Below are positions 48,401 through 55,478 of a DNA stretch of 64,000 bases, in pieces (position 1 is the stretch's first letter; the number at the start of each line of letters is the position of its first letter). The DNA lies in assembly GCF_963855985.1 (NCBI RefSeq), contig NC_087107.1, positions 5,332,001-5,396,000 on the forward strand, read 5' to 3'. This DNA comes from Ostrinia nubilalis. Lineage: Eukaryota; Arthropoda; Insecta; Lepidoptera; Crambidae. The notes below the pieces were generated by a model. It did not search any database. It worked only from the letters and a program-made list of their open reading frames with translations, and had not been told where the DNA came from. The translations under genes were made by a program, and so were the position numbers.

Positions 48401-51400
48401 CAATCACTAAGGAAGGTCTTAAACCGAACAATGACAAAATTAAAGCCATCTTAGATTTCCCTATTCCCACAACTACAACAGAAATCAAAAGTTTCTTAGG
48501 TCTTATAGGTTACTATAGGAAGTTTATAAAAGACTTCGCCAAGATAACACAGCCACTTACCAGTTGTCTAAAAAAACGTAATAAAATAATAATTGATGAC
48601 AAATACAAATCCGCTTTCGAAACATGTAAAGAACTTTTAACAAACGCACCATTGTTACAATATCCCGATTTCGAGAAACCGTTTGTTCTAACAACAGACG
48701 CCTCTAACTTCGCTATCGGAGCCGTATTATCACAAGGAACTGTAGGCAGCGATAAACCGGTCGCCTACGCAAGTCGTACACTGAACGAAGCCGAGACGCG
48801 ATACAGTACCATCGAAAAAGAATTGCTAGCCATAATTTGGGCAGCAAAGCATTTCAGACCGTATTTGTATGGTAGGAAGTTTACAATCTACACCGATCAC
48901 AGACCACTAGCATGGTTAAATTCAATAAAGGAACCCAACAGTAAACTCACCAGATGGAAGTTACGTTTAGCGGAATTTGATTATGACATCATATATAAAA
49001 ATGGTAAACAAAACAGCAACGCTGACGCGTTATCCCGAATTAAATTAAACGCACTCACCGATGATGATAATATGTCAATGCAGGTAAATATAGACAATGA
49101 TAAACCATCAAGTATAGTGACAATTTCATCAGATTCCAGTAATTCAATTAATTCCCAAAAACGCGTAGAAAAAGACGATTACGGAGCTATTAGATCACCA
49201 TCAAATAGTAGCACAATATCAGCACCAGAAAGTAGTTCACATTCCGCAACAGCACACTCCGCTAAAGACATAGATACCATAGGTATACCCATATTAAATG
49301 AAGCAATAGACACAAAACCTAATCAAATTATAGTAGATTCTTGGGGATTAGACAAGTTAGAAGTAGTCGATGTTTCTAATTCCAAACAACGCATTTTAGA
49401 AATCAATTTACCATTAAATCGCCCTGATCTAATTAAAGACTTCTTAAAACGATATACCCGACCTAAAGTAAAACATTTTATCCACTTCACTGACCCTAGT
49501 CATCGTAAACTATTTGTAGAAACAATAATAGCATTATTTAGAAAAGATACTGTACATTTCTTTGAGTGCACAGAGCGTATCATTCATATAACAGACGAAC
49601 AAGAACAACGCGCCATAGTACTAACTTATCACACCGGAACAACATGTCATCGTGGAATACGAGAAACAATAATGCGTCTTAAACGCACTTACTTTTGGAG
49701 TAAAATGGAAGAAACTGTTTCCAGCATCATAAATGCATGTGAAACTTGTAAAAAAATGAAATATAATAGAAAACCTTTTAAGCCCGAACTACAGTTAACG
49801 CAAACTCAAACAAAACCATTTCAGGAAATTTTTATGGATCTGTTTAGTATAGAAGGCAAATACTATCTTACAATCGTAGACGCGTTTAGTAAGCTAGGAC
49901 AGGCTATGGAAATACCTAATAGATCTACACCGGAAGTAGTTAGAGCATTGCTAAAGTATTTCTCATTTTATGGAGTTCCGACAAAAATCAATTGCGACCC
50001 AGGCTCAGAATTCAATAACGCCCTTTTAAAAGAAATGTTAACATTTAATAAAGTGGAATTACACATAGGTACTCCACATAACCCCAACTCAATGGGAATC
50101 GTTGAAAGATTCCACTCAACACTAATCGAGATTTACAGACTCGCTAAATTCGAACAAAAATTCACAGACGTAGCAGCCGTAATGACGTATGCAATATTGG
50201 CATACAATCAAACGATTCACTCAACGACAGGTTTAACGCCTTTTGAAGTAACTTTTGGACACACGGACTCTTCAAGCCCGTTTAACGTAGATTTTAATCA
50301 GCAATATACGCAACAGCTAGTAAAGGAACACGTAAGAAAAACGAAACATTTATACAAATATTTAACCGACAAAATTATTGAAACTAAAGAAAGCATTAGG
50401 AACAAACGCGGCGGTGAAACTGAATTCGACATCCAAATGGGTGATACAGTGTTTATAAAAGGCGTGAATGAAAGACGAAGTAAGGATAAACCCCGTTATC
50501 AAAAAGCACAAGTCTCAGGCGAAATAGTTAGAAACACAGTCCCTGTAATATCAAAAAATAGACCCACTAAAGTTCCAATTAAAGACATAAGGCGTCCTCC
50601 GCAGGTCCCTCATCCTGATGATGATCCTGACAATCCGCGCCCGGGCCCTTCAACTCGACAAACTTGATACGATACCGTGATTAAAGAATTAAAAACGAAT
50701 CAAGACGCTATTGCAAATAAAGTAACGATCTTATCCGAAATGGCGGGTATTATAGCCAATAATACCAATGCTACTCGACACAATTTCGCCCAAATCAATA
50801 AAGAGCTATTAATAATTAAAAAACAGATAAATCAAAGTAACGTAGAAAAATTAGAAAACAAGATCATTCAAGTATTTCATTTATTTATTCATAACTTTCA
50901 AACGATCTTTACACATTTGGACGATATTGAAACCGCTATAGCTTTTAGTAGACTTAAGGTGTTACATCAATCAATAATCGATAATAAGGAATTGTTAAAT
51001 GTATTAAAACAGATCGAAATAACTAATAAGTTAGTATTCCCAGCTAAATTAGCGAATTTAGTTAAAATTGAACAGACCATAGAGTTAAAAGCATATTTTA
51101 AAGAAAGACAGATAACGTTTATTATGAGCATTCCCTTGGTTACACCCGACATATATAATTACTATAGAGTAATTCCTTTACCCATCCTTAATAAAAATAA
51201 TATCACCACCATCCTTGCACCTAAATCCCCTTTTATCCTGGTACAAGAGGCGAAAACTTGGTCGCTCCCCTCACCATGCCAGGAGATCGACGAAAACCTT
51301 CATCTATGCAGAAATGTGGATACTACTACACAAGAACAGGACTTATGCACTTCAAGCTTAATGAAATCGGAAACTAACACTTCCATGTGCAAACCCATAG

Positions 51401-54400
51401 CCGTGGAAATCAATAACTTGTACATCAGATCTTTTTATGAAAACTGGTGGATTGTGTATTCCAGAAATCCGGTAACCCTGAAGGAAACCTGCAAGGGGGA
51501 AATCACGAGAAAACAACTTCGTGGCACTTACCTGATTGGAATGGACGGAGTATGCGATCTCCAAATACAAAAGGTAACTCTCAGACGACGCCACTCTGGA
51601 GCGAGAGGCTTCAAATACCATAAAACAGCAAAGATAAACTTACCTGAAGTAGCACAAGGCCCTGTTAACGCAGATGAAGTAAAACCTGTAAACCTGGACG
51701 ACATCAACTTGGACAACTTGCAGCTTTTGGCGTACGCGCTGAAATCTCCCGAAAAACAAGTGTTAAGTGATGCAGTGATAAACATAAAAAGTGTTAGTGT
51801 TGGCACGGTAATTTTATATGTTATAATTGTGTTAGTTATAAGTATAGTTATATTTTATAAGATAAAGAAAATGTACCCAAATTTATGTAATCGAAACCCT
51901 CCGATTCCAATTAAGCAATCGGATGATTTCGAACTTAAGGAGGGAGGAGTTATGTCCTCCAACATGCCATCACGCATTATCCAAGTACCTAAATAAGCAT
52001 TAAGATAACGAAATAAGCATATTAAGCATTTATCATTGATATCATATTACAATAACAACCTAAACTGCTGATGCTGAGTCGGGATAATTGAAATCAACAT
52101 CCTGCAGTTCCCGGTAGACGCCTCACGCCACCGGACCGATAATCAGCCCTATATAAGGAGCCCGTGATGATGGTATACACACATTAGATTTTAGGCTTCC
52201 CACTTCGAAGCACCTTAGGTTAGTTAGGCTAGTACCGTTCAATCGCTGAACACTTAGTTGTAATTTTGTACTTTATATTTTCATTAAAATCATTGAAAGT
52301 TTAAAGTTGTAGTTTTTTTTATAAAGTCTGCTCGCCGCACAAACTTGACTAGGTACATACATACATTTAAAACAAATAATATTGACATCAAGTATAGTTC
52401 TTGCGACTCAAGAAGGTGAGTCAGATTTACTTGTGTGTTTACGTGTACATGCATTATAACGATGGTATAGTCTATAAAAACTTTTTAAAACGAAGAGCCA
52501 CCACACATGTAAAGCTCACTCGCCTTCATGAATTGCAACAATATAACTTATCTTAGACTGCCATCTGCACTATTTATTTATTAGTATTGCACCGAAATTG
52601 AATCAGAAATAAGGAGATCCGTGAACGAACTAAAGTCGCTGACATAGCCCAACGAATTAGCAAGCTGAAGCACATAGTACGCAGTATTGACGGCCGATGG
52701 AGCAGCAAGGTTCTGGAATGGAGGTCCACAAGGTGGACCGACGACCTTATAAAGATAGCAGGAAGGCGCTGGATGCAGGCCGCCACCAATCGGCCATTGT
52801 TAAAATTATTGGGGGAGGCCTATGTTCAGCAGTGGACGTCCTATGGCTGAAATGATGATGATGATTGCACCGGAATTATTTAAACTATCTTCCTTTACAG
52901 GGAACCAGCATATCCGCCTGGACGTGGTGGAGAAGGTGGTGCTGAAGAAGAACGGCGAAGGCCACTACAAGGTCAACTCGTACAAGTACAAGGCCGACTA
53001 CGGTACGGACCTCAAGATGAACTTGACCAACCTCATCCGGGGGAACCCTGAAATAAGTAAGTAAATTGAACTCCTAAAGTTTTACGAATTACGAATATAT
53101 CTACCTACTACCCGTTCGCGCTAAGTTTGCCGATCCGTGGAATGCGCGTCCCCTCCCCCAACGCGATTAAACAAAATTAGTTAGTGGTTAAACGCAATTA
53201 ATGTGTTTTATTTTACGCAAATACAATTTTTTTATGAATATTATTAATAAATAAAAAATATTTTCAATATAGTTTGCTATAGTTATAGAAGCTTTCCTTC
53301 AATTTTCCAAACAGAATTAATTTCCAAGCCTTAGGCTGAGTTACACCACCTAACTTTGACCGTAACACCGTGCCGTAACTATAACGATAACCGTTGCTTT
53401 TTGTATGGAGTTTGACAGATTTTTGACGTTTGTCAAAGTTCAAGTAAGATGGTGCAACTCAGCCTTAGTGTGCTTCCAAAGCATGGGCCCATACCTCTGG
53501 ACCCTCTGGAACCCTCTGTTTATTTTCCAATGCTGCGAATGCGACGCAAATTATGATGACAAATTACTATCTTTTATTTAATCTTCTTAGTCAAAACGAA
53601 CTTAATAGGTTGACATTGGCTCTGTTATTCTACGACTGGCACTAGTTACGACCGAACTAATGCCATTGTTAAATATTAGTTTTCCTTATTCAATAACAAC
53701 GTTCTTGTCCAATTAGCACACAATTTTAAAACCTCATTAAACAGGTTTAAGTACCTACACGACAATAAGCTCAATTCCGAGAAGTTTCTTGTCCAAGGTA
53801 TTTATGATCAATGTATTTATTGAAAGACTGTTTTCGCAAATTACCAAACACAAGAAATCAAAAATTCTCAAAACTTCTAATTATATTAGCTGGATTTTGA
53901 CATAATTTTCTTTCTCCTAGGGCCTAAAACATACTGCATTAAATCAATACCAGTAATTTCATGATTTATGTCCTGAAGGTGAGAAGGAATGCCGATGCTT
54001 TTGGGTTCGAAAATAATGCAATTTTTGCATCATGATCATAGATCAAAGTCAACTTGAAAATAGTTCATGAAAAAAACTGTAACAAGTGATATGTATAAAT
54101 AAATATAAATAAATAAATAAAAATATGTTAACATATAAAATAACTATACTAATATAGCTAAACTGAGTCGGTCGTTCATCGCTGTACCGTGACGTACCTA
54201 CAGTATCGCTTGCTGACCACGGATGTTAGTCAACAAGACACGTGCTAGTGGACCTGCGCAAGCGCCGGTCTTGGTACATACATGTTACATACAACACTCT
54301 CATACACTCATTCGACAACATACAATGTATAAAAAATGCCAGGAGTAAAACATACTCAATACTCATTTACTTTGAACTTTTGGAGCTGCTGAGGCGGCTG

Positions 54401-54828
54401 GTATGATTTTCGTTTTTGTTCTAATAATTTTCTATTCTAACAATTTAAAAACTACATCATTAAAATTAAATACAATCATAAATTTTATTATCCTTTTCAT
54501 TTCCTTTTGTTCCATCATAGCAACATCCTTCCTTGCTATCGCCCAAACCTGTCTGCCAAAAGGTTGCCGACCACTTTACTAGACGATGCTGTTCTAAAGG
54601 CTAAGGATATTTATTTAGACTAAGTATACAGTCATTTAATTTCCAGGTGCCCAACTCCTCCAAGTGCTGAACCGGGACTCCCAGCTATTCGCCAACGAGT
54701 TCGGGGGTCCGATCCTGGACTACGCCATCGACTACGCCATGAACGTCACCCAGCGGTTCTTTGACGCCTACACCTATGACCAGCTCAGCCCCATACCGCT
54801 TACTGAAGAATTCTTCGTTAAGGAATAG
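39397..54828 (+). CDS. takeout / juvenile hormone binding protein (JHBP) family protein, 5 exons
   Basis: Five exons (39397-39469, 41467-41692, 43952-44082, 52901-53056, 54647-54828) join in frame at GT/AG sites to give 768 nt, 255 residues plus stop, which is the usual length for this family. Residues 1-24 form a hydrophobic signal peptide. The mature N-terminus has the family's paired cysteines (C31 and C38, in PDFIHPCYELTDEC), and a third lies at C94. The C-terminal part (YAIDYAMNVTQRFFDAYTYDQL) resembles the family's terminal helix. Family members are secreted two-lobed carriers of hydrophobic ligands such as juvenile hormone or odorant-type lipids, in haemolymph or other secreted fluids; the ligand cannot be read here. 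Exons are GC-rich against AT-rich introns. The frame is intact, but intron 3 (8.8 kb) holds a full retrovirus-like element in the same orientation, which may lower expression. Family assignment is firm; the orthologue is not identified. Confidence 0.9.
40044..40174. repeat. TA-flanked MITE 'CAGTCAGCGTCAAATA', copy 2 (intron 1)
   Basis: Starts CAGTCAGCGTCAAATAGTC and ends AACTATTTGACACTGACTC, imperfect inverted repeats next to TA, as in Tc1/mariner-type MITEs. Interior TTGTAACAAAGACGTGTTGC is shared with the copy at 25810. Confidence 0.75.
40370..40520 (+). mobile_element. tRNA-derived SINE-like fragment (intron 1)
   Basis: Contains box-A-like GGCTGGTATGGCAATTCACG and box-B-like GAGTTCAATTCCC, spaced as in a tRNA, followed by a non-tRNA body. 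No intact cloverleaf, so a SINE remnant rather than a tRNA gene. Confidence 0.4.
40531..40605 (-). mobile_element. RTE-type LINE 3' end (intron 1)
   Basis: Reverse-strand RTE 3' terminus: the + strand reads (CAT)n TTTCAGCCACAGCACGTCC then the GCTGAACATAG-type motif. Only about 75 bp remain. Confidence 0.75.
41180..41332 (+). mobile_element. 3' end of a second LINE family (intron 1)
   Basis: Carries ACGTGTATAAGTGCCCTGGA and GGCCTATGTACTGAATAAAC followed by a T/A-rich tail, preceded by CGACTTCTTCTCAGCACC. A homologous piece lies in reverse at 37795-37895. The two copies and the AATAAA-like tail suggest a LINE 3' UTR. Confidence 0.55.
41467..41692 (+). CDS. takeout-like gene, exon 2
   Basis: The acceptor is a pyrimidine tract ending in TTCCAG at 41466. 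The exon supplies residues 25-100, starting PDFIHPCYEL and containing the three conserved-type cysteines C31, C38 and C94. The donor is TC|GTGAGT at 41693, phase 2. Codon use is GC-rich and unlike the flanking introns. Confidence 0.88.
41693..43766 (+). other. intron 2, unique AT-rich sequence
   Basis: About 2.1 kb between the exon 2 donor and the MITE before exon 3. I see no coding sequence, RNA gene or clear repeat in it. Confidence 0.6.
43767..43920. repeat. MITE with about 20-bp inverted termini, intron 2
   Basis: Left end AGAGCGCTTTCACATTAGG; right end CCTTAATGTGAAATCGCTCT, which is its near-complement. The interior is GC-rich (GCGCGACAAACGCGCGAC on the reverse strand). It ends about 30 bp before exon 3 of the takeout-like gene. 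Confidence 0.7.
43952..44082 (+). CDS. takeout-like gene, exon 3
   Basis: The acceptor is ACCCCTATCGCAG at 43951 and the donor T|GTGAGT at 44083. It encodes about 44 residues (through TFIFDMHCNFTIRGLYSLRG), the central beta-sheet part of the fold, with an N-glycosylation-type NFT. A short inverted-repeat element ends only about 30 bp upstream of the acceptor. Confidence 0.86.
44174..44350. repeat. MITE with long inverted termini, intron 3
   Basis: Left TTATCAACCCGGAAAGGG and right CCCTTTCCGAGTTGATAA are near-perfect inverted repeats, extended by GTAACCGTATC and GATACGGTGTT. No coding capacity. Confidence 0.7.
44857..45259 (+). repeat. 5' LTR of the errantivirus-type element
   Basis: Identical to the 3' LTR except at 45103. 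TATATAA at 45059-45065 is the likely TATA box, with the transcript start expected about 30 bp further on. An ATTAAA near 45192 is a possible poly(A) signal. The LTR starts AGTTATGTCC and ends AACTTGACT; the final T is shared with the primer binding site. Confidence 0.93.
45259..45277 (+). other. primer binding site, tRNA-Ser type
   Basis: TGGCGCAGCCGGTAGGAT matches the complement of the 3' end of insect tRNA-Ser with one mismatch (C for T), overlapping the LTR end by one base. tRNA-Ser priming is known for 17.6/297-type errantiviruses, whereas gypsy itself uses tRNA-Lys. Confidence 0.8.
45384..45442 (+). repeat. CAG/CAC trinucleotide repeat in the element's leader
   Basis: About 60 bp of CAGCAC and CAG units lie in the leader between the primer binding site and gag. 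It is followed by a short upstream ATG (45456) and a splice-donor-like GTGAGT at 45473. The repeat could vary in length between copies. Confidence 0.7.
45662..46936 (+). CDS. gag: Gag polyprotein of errantivirus-type element
   Basis: 424 residues starting at an ATG after an AT-rich leader. Residues 1-185 or so form a helical capsid-like domain. Residues 200-345 are very rich in Asn, Gln, Pro and Phe with repeated NPF/NQNF-type motifs, and the tail is acidic and tyrosine-rich (about 375-405). There is no CCHC zinc knuckle, which is normal for errantivirus Gag. The stop TGA lies at 46934-46936; before it the frame overlaps pol by 46 nt. Gag should assemble the particle and bind RNA through its basic Asn/Arg-rich part. 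The frame is intact. Confidence 0.9.
   Translation: MEHINVIPSEMLNLIPTFEGDGQTLNLFLRKCKYVINIYRGPDENVTQNSYVFHAITSRLVGRAAALLSEREDINTWIALKQVLTQHFGDPRSEACIAIELEQIKIKHGESYSELCHRIQNVKSTLMSKVNMIEDEGIKAAKVIIYDNTALNVFLFNLTEDMIRVIRLRGCTTLEQALSIVSEEENFQFQYNMKNKNKGVTPTPSKPSFTQSQPAFKPNFVSPTQAFKFGIPFNNNNPFKQNFTPFNRFNPNGQNFRYNMPQNPNNMSNQPKFVFSNQNPQNFRFQPNQNPRPIYRMPSNNNNHYRPNPYSVPMNRFNQFPQQNNQFKFGLSNPPLAQRPSYKLDTDVSMRSAAPIHHNLINNPETPETLFYEPEPESPEDQYYYYYDDQYEDVPQYESEQIVEPETHNDENFQIEASPDINRK
46894..46900 (+). promoter_or_regulatory. candidate -1 ribosomal frameshift heptamer (gag to pol)
   Basis: A AAT TTT lies in the gag reading phase and fits the X XXY YYZ rule. The pol frame is opened only by a stop at 46888-46890 just upstream, and gag ends at 46936. 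Of the 46-nt overlap this is the only heptamer of that form I see. A downstream stem or pseudoknot was not modelled. Confidence 0.6.
46900..50667 (+). CDS. pol: Pol polyprotein (protease, RT, RNase H, integrase) of errantivirus-type element
   Basis: The frame is -1 relative to gag and is entered by frameshift. The first initiator-like codon in it is a GTG at 46933, which is unlikely to be a true start. Counting from that GTG, the aspartic protease motif DTG is at residues 28-30, reverse transcriptase has LDLASGYHQI and the catalytic YLDD near 440, RNase H has TTDAS near 589 and TDHRPL, integrase has the zinc-binding HHCC (H900, H906, CETC near 936) and the catalytic triad D969, D1022, E1058 (D,D-35-E). 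The C-terminus is Pro/Asp-rich and ends HPDDDPDNPRPGPSTRQT. No internal stop or frameshift is seen, so the enzymes look potentially active. Env follows in the same frame after a single TGA. Confidence 0.93.
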   Translation, partial: SNRSLTGYKSEVINLNYYDGMLRLPHVLIPEIKAKFMIDTGSTRSFISPKKANEYFNAYKYVEPFEVISTHARSSHNEVIHIPLLKSFATTGSHKFYVYNVDNRFDGLIGSDLLKQLGATIDMDKQILKTHNAQLRIIYSPPYEVSIAPRSESRVKIPTTVSEGDAIINYTNFGQGVRMPSALVSCQRGYAYTVIQNSSDNYITITISKPFAVEPYSVSEIPVNNISDAPQGYEIDEVLQQNLEKLRLEHMNDEERKVIRNLCYEYRDIFYCEKIPLSFSNNVKHQIRTKNEDPIYVRPYRLPQVQTDEINKQVEKLLLDNVIQESHSPWNAPVHLVPKKMDASGERKFRMVIDYRRLNEITTDDKYPLPNIADLFDKLGKSIYFTTLDLASGYHQIEIDKVDRQKTAFSTQAGHYEFLRMPFGLKTAPATFQRAMDNVLRGLQGMHCLVYLDDIIVYSNSLQEHIQSLRKIFDRLRETNLKIQLDKSEFLRKEVLYLGHTITKEGLKPNNDKIKAILDFPIPTTTTEIKSFLGLIGYYRKFIKDFAKITQPLTSCLKKRNKIIIDDKYKSAFETCKELLTNAPLLQYPDFEKPFVLTTDASNFAIGAVLSQGTVGSDKPVAYASRTLNEAETRYSTIEKELLAIIWAAKHFRPYLYGRKFTIYTDHRPLAWLNSIKEPNSKLTRWKLRLAEFDYDIIYKNGKQNSNADALSRIKLNALTDDDNMSMQVNIDNDKPSSIVTISSDSSNSINSQKRVEKDDYGAIRSPSNSSTISAPESSSHSATAHSAKDIDTIGIPILNEAIDTKPNQIIVDSWGLDKLEVVDVSNSKQRILEINLPLNRPDLIKDFLKRYTRPKVKHFIHFTDPSHRKLFVETIIALFRKDTVHFFECTERIIHITDEQEQRAIVLTYHTGTTCHRGIRETIMRLKRTYFWSKMEETVSSIINACETCKKMKYNRKPFKPELQLTQTQTKPFQEIFMDLFSIEGKYYLTIVDAFSKLGQAMEIPNRSTPEVVRALLKYFSFYGVPTKINCDPGSEFNNALLKEMLTFNKVELHIGTPHNPNSMGIVERFHSTLIEIYRLAKFEQKFTDVAAVMTYAILAYNQTIHSTTGLTPFEVTFGHTDSSSPFNVDFNQQYTQQLVKEHVRKTKHLYKYLTDKIIETKESIRNKRGGETEFDIQMGDTVFIKGVNERRSKDKPRYQKAQVSGEIVRNTVPVISKNRPTKVPIKDIRRPPQVPHPDDDPDNPRPGPSTRQT
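50668..51996 (+). CDS. env: Env-like glycoprotein frame, N-terminally incomplete
   Basis: Open from just after the pol stop, in the same frame, ending at TAA 51994-51996 inside the 3' LTR. The first initiator-like codon is a GTG (50677); the first ATG is 21 codons later. The N-terminal third is a coiled-coil-like stretch with NNTNAT glycosylation sites. Paired cysteines follow (CQEIDENLHLC, CTSS, CK, C), then a C-terminal membrane anchor (about residues 374-396) and a short basic tail. No signal peptide and no furin-type cleavage site followed by a hydrophobic fusion segment are visible, so the part normally at the N-terminus of errantivirus Env (baculovirus F-like) is missing or must come from a spliced leader. 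Errantivirus Env is made from a spliced mRNA. This copy is probably unable to make a complete Env. Confidence 0.75.
   Translation, partial: YDTVIKELKTNQDAIANKVTILSEMAGIIANNTNATRHNFAQINKELLIIKKQINQSNVEKLENKIIQVFHLFIHNFQTIFTHLDDIETAIAFSRLKVLHQSIIDNKELLNVLKQIEITNKLVFPAKLANLVKIEQTIELKAYFKERQITFIMSIPLVTPDIYNYYRVIPLPILNKNNITTILAPKSPFILVQEAKTWSLPSPCQEIDENLHLCRNVDTTTQEQDLCTSSLMKSETNTSMCKPIAVEINNLYIRSFYENWWIVYSRNPVTLKETCKGEITRKQLRGTYLIGMDGVCDLQIQKVTLRRRHSGARGFKYHKTAKINLPEVAQGPVNADEVKPVNLDDINLDNLQLLAYALKSPEKQVLSDAVINIKSVSVGTVILYVIIVLVISIVIFYKIKKMYPNLCNRNPPIPIKQSDDFELKEGGVMSSNMPSRIIQVPK
51937..51947 (+). other. polypurine tract
   Basis: AAGGAGGGAGG sits immediately before the 3' LTR, as expected for the plus-strand primer of reverse transcription. 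It overlaps the 3' part of env. Confidence 0.85.
51948..52350 (+). repeat. 3' LTR of the errantivirus-type element
   Basis: 403 bp, one mismatch to the 5' LTR (G at 52194). Its TATATAA is at 52150-52156. It points toward exons 4 and 5 of the takeout-like gene, so it could start transcripts into them or end host transcripts at its own poly(A) signal. Followed by the target duplication AGGT at 52351-52354. Confidence 0.93.
52396..52539 (+). repeat. MITE-like inverted-repeat element (empty-site copy)
   Basis: Begins AGTTCTTGCGACTCAAGAAG and ends near CGCCTTCATGAATTGCAAC, with complementary inner arms (GACTCAAGAAGGTGAGTC and CTCACTCGCC). Homologous to 20652-20949, where the same element carries a nested insertion. 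Lies in intron 3 between the 3' LTR and the RTE fragment. Confidence 0.65.
52586..52877 (+). mobile_element. RTE-type LINE 3' fragment with target duplication, next to exon 4
   Basis: A 5'-truncated insertion (52600-52863) of the lepidopteran-type RTE 3' end. It retains the decayed end of the ORF (DGRWSSKVLEWR-, RWTDDLIKIAGRRWMQA-like) and ends GGCTGAAATGATGATGATG. It is flanked by 14-bp duplications ATTGCACCGAAATT (52586-52599) and ATTGCACCGGAATT (52864-52877). The second copy ends 23 bp before exon 4. Confidence 0.85.
52901..53056 (+). CDS. takeout-like gene, exon 4
   Basis: The acceptor is CTTCCTTTACAG at 52900. It encodes NQHIRLDVVEKVVLKKNGEG onward, with the repeated tyrosine/lysine stretch and NLTNLIRGNPEI. 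The donor is A|GTAAGT at 53057, phase 1. An RTE LINE fragment was inserted immediately upstream; its right target duplication ends 23 bp before this exon. Confidence 0.87.
53333..53466. repeat. foldback MITE 'GGCTGAGTTGCACCA' family, copy 6 (intron 4)
   Basis: Left AGGCTGAGTTACACCACC and right AAGATGGTGCAACTCAGCCT are inverted, and the arms continue inward through TTTGACCGTAAC and GTTTGTCAAAGTT-like stretches. Contains a short internal duplication (CCGTAACACCGTGCCGTAAC). Confidence 0.8.
54150..54420. other. unclassified repeat-like stretch in intron 4
   Basis: GC-richer segment containing GACGTACCTACAGTATCGC and GTACATACATGTTACATAC, possibly part of a solo LTR or another dispersed element. 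No termini could be defined. The rest of intron 4 (53057-54646) outside the foldback MITE shows nothing recognisable. Confidence 0.2.
54647..54828 (+). CDS. takeout-like gene, exon 5 (last)
   Basis: The acceptor is CATTTAATTTCCAG at 54646. The exon encodes the last 59 or so residues, ending FFVKE, with the stop TAG at 54826-54828. It contains an NVT glycosylation-type site. No canonical AATAAA is obvious in the first 100 bases after the stop. A palindromic MITE starts about 100 bp downstream and could lie in or near the 3' UTR. Confidence 0.87.
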
Positions 54829-54930
54829 ACTGTGATTATTGTTAGGTTTGTAGGGCTTTAAGTATTGTAAGGGTAAATATAGAGAGTAAATATTTTTTGG
54901 ACTTTTATTTGCTCTGGTAAACTTAGCTTA

Positions 54931-55052
54931 GGCGCAGACCACTGATTTTTCGTCGGCCGATAGTTTAGTCGGGCAGTTGACACCGATTGATTTTTCATAC
55001 AAATTAGAATCGGGCCCAACTATCGGCCGACTAAAAATCGCTGGTCTGCGCC
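54931..55052. repeat. palindromic MITE just 3' of the takeout-like stop
   Basis: GGCGCAGACCACTGATTTTT at the left and the near-complement AAAAATCGCTGGTCTGCGCC at the right; the inner arms TCGGCCGATAGTTTAGTCGG and AACTATCGGCCGACT also pair. About 100 bp downstream of the stop codon. Confidence 0.75.
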
Positions 55053-55328
55053 ACGTCTGCGCCTAGGCTTAGTCAGATTATATTTTTGTCACCAGACTGG
55101 CATTCGATTTACAAATCAACAAAAAATGTCTTTTTCTCTAAATGAATTTTTTACTAAGTATTCAATGCCATCGTGAGCGCTCTAAAGAAGTACCTAACTA
55201 TGTCAAAGGAATCAAATCATAATGACCAATTTATTAATCAACTGTCTTCTCAGTTAGTTTTCTGCCGATTTCTTTCTATCATTATGAGTAAATTCTGCCA
55301 TTCCCACTTAAGATTATCAGTTTTGTTT

Positions 55329-55478
55329 CATCATCATCATCATCATGTCAGCCATAGGACGTCCACTGCTGAACATAGGCCTCCCCTAATGCTTTCCACG
55401 TTGATCGATTGGTAGCGGCCTGCATCCAGCGCTTCCCTGCTACCTTTACGATGTCGTCGGTCCACCTTGTAGGTGTTA
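55329..55478 (-). mobile_element. RTE-type LINE 3' fragment
   Basis: (CAT)n GTCAGCCATAGGACGTCC, GGCCTGCATCCAGCGCTTCC and ATGTCGTCGGTCCACCTTG on the + strand, the complement of the RTE end. Confidence 0.88.

Larger units (their letters stand above)
44857..52350 (+). mobile_element. full-length errantivirus-type (Ty3/gypsy, Metaviridae) LTR retrotransposon in intron 3
   Basis: The element is 7494 bp with two 403-bp LTRs that begin AGT and end ACT. It is flanked by the 4-bp duplication AGGT at 44853-44856 and 52351-52354. Inside are a tRNA-Ser-type primer binding site, gag, pol (protease, reverse transcriptase, RNase H, integrase), an env frame and a polypurine tract. The LTRs differ at one position (T at 45103, G at 52194), so the insertion is recent. 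Env, the gag/pol -1 overlap, the tRNA-Ser primer and the AGT..ACT ends all fit insect errantiviruses. It lies in the same transcriptional direction as the host gene. Confidence 0.95.
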
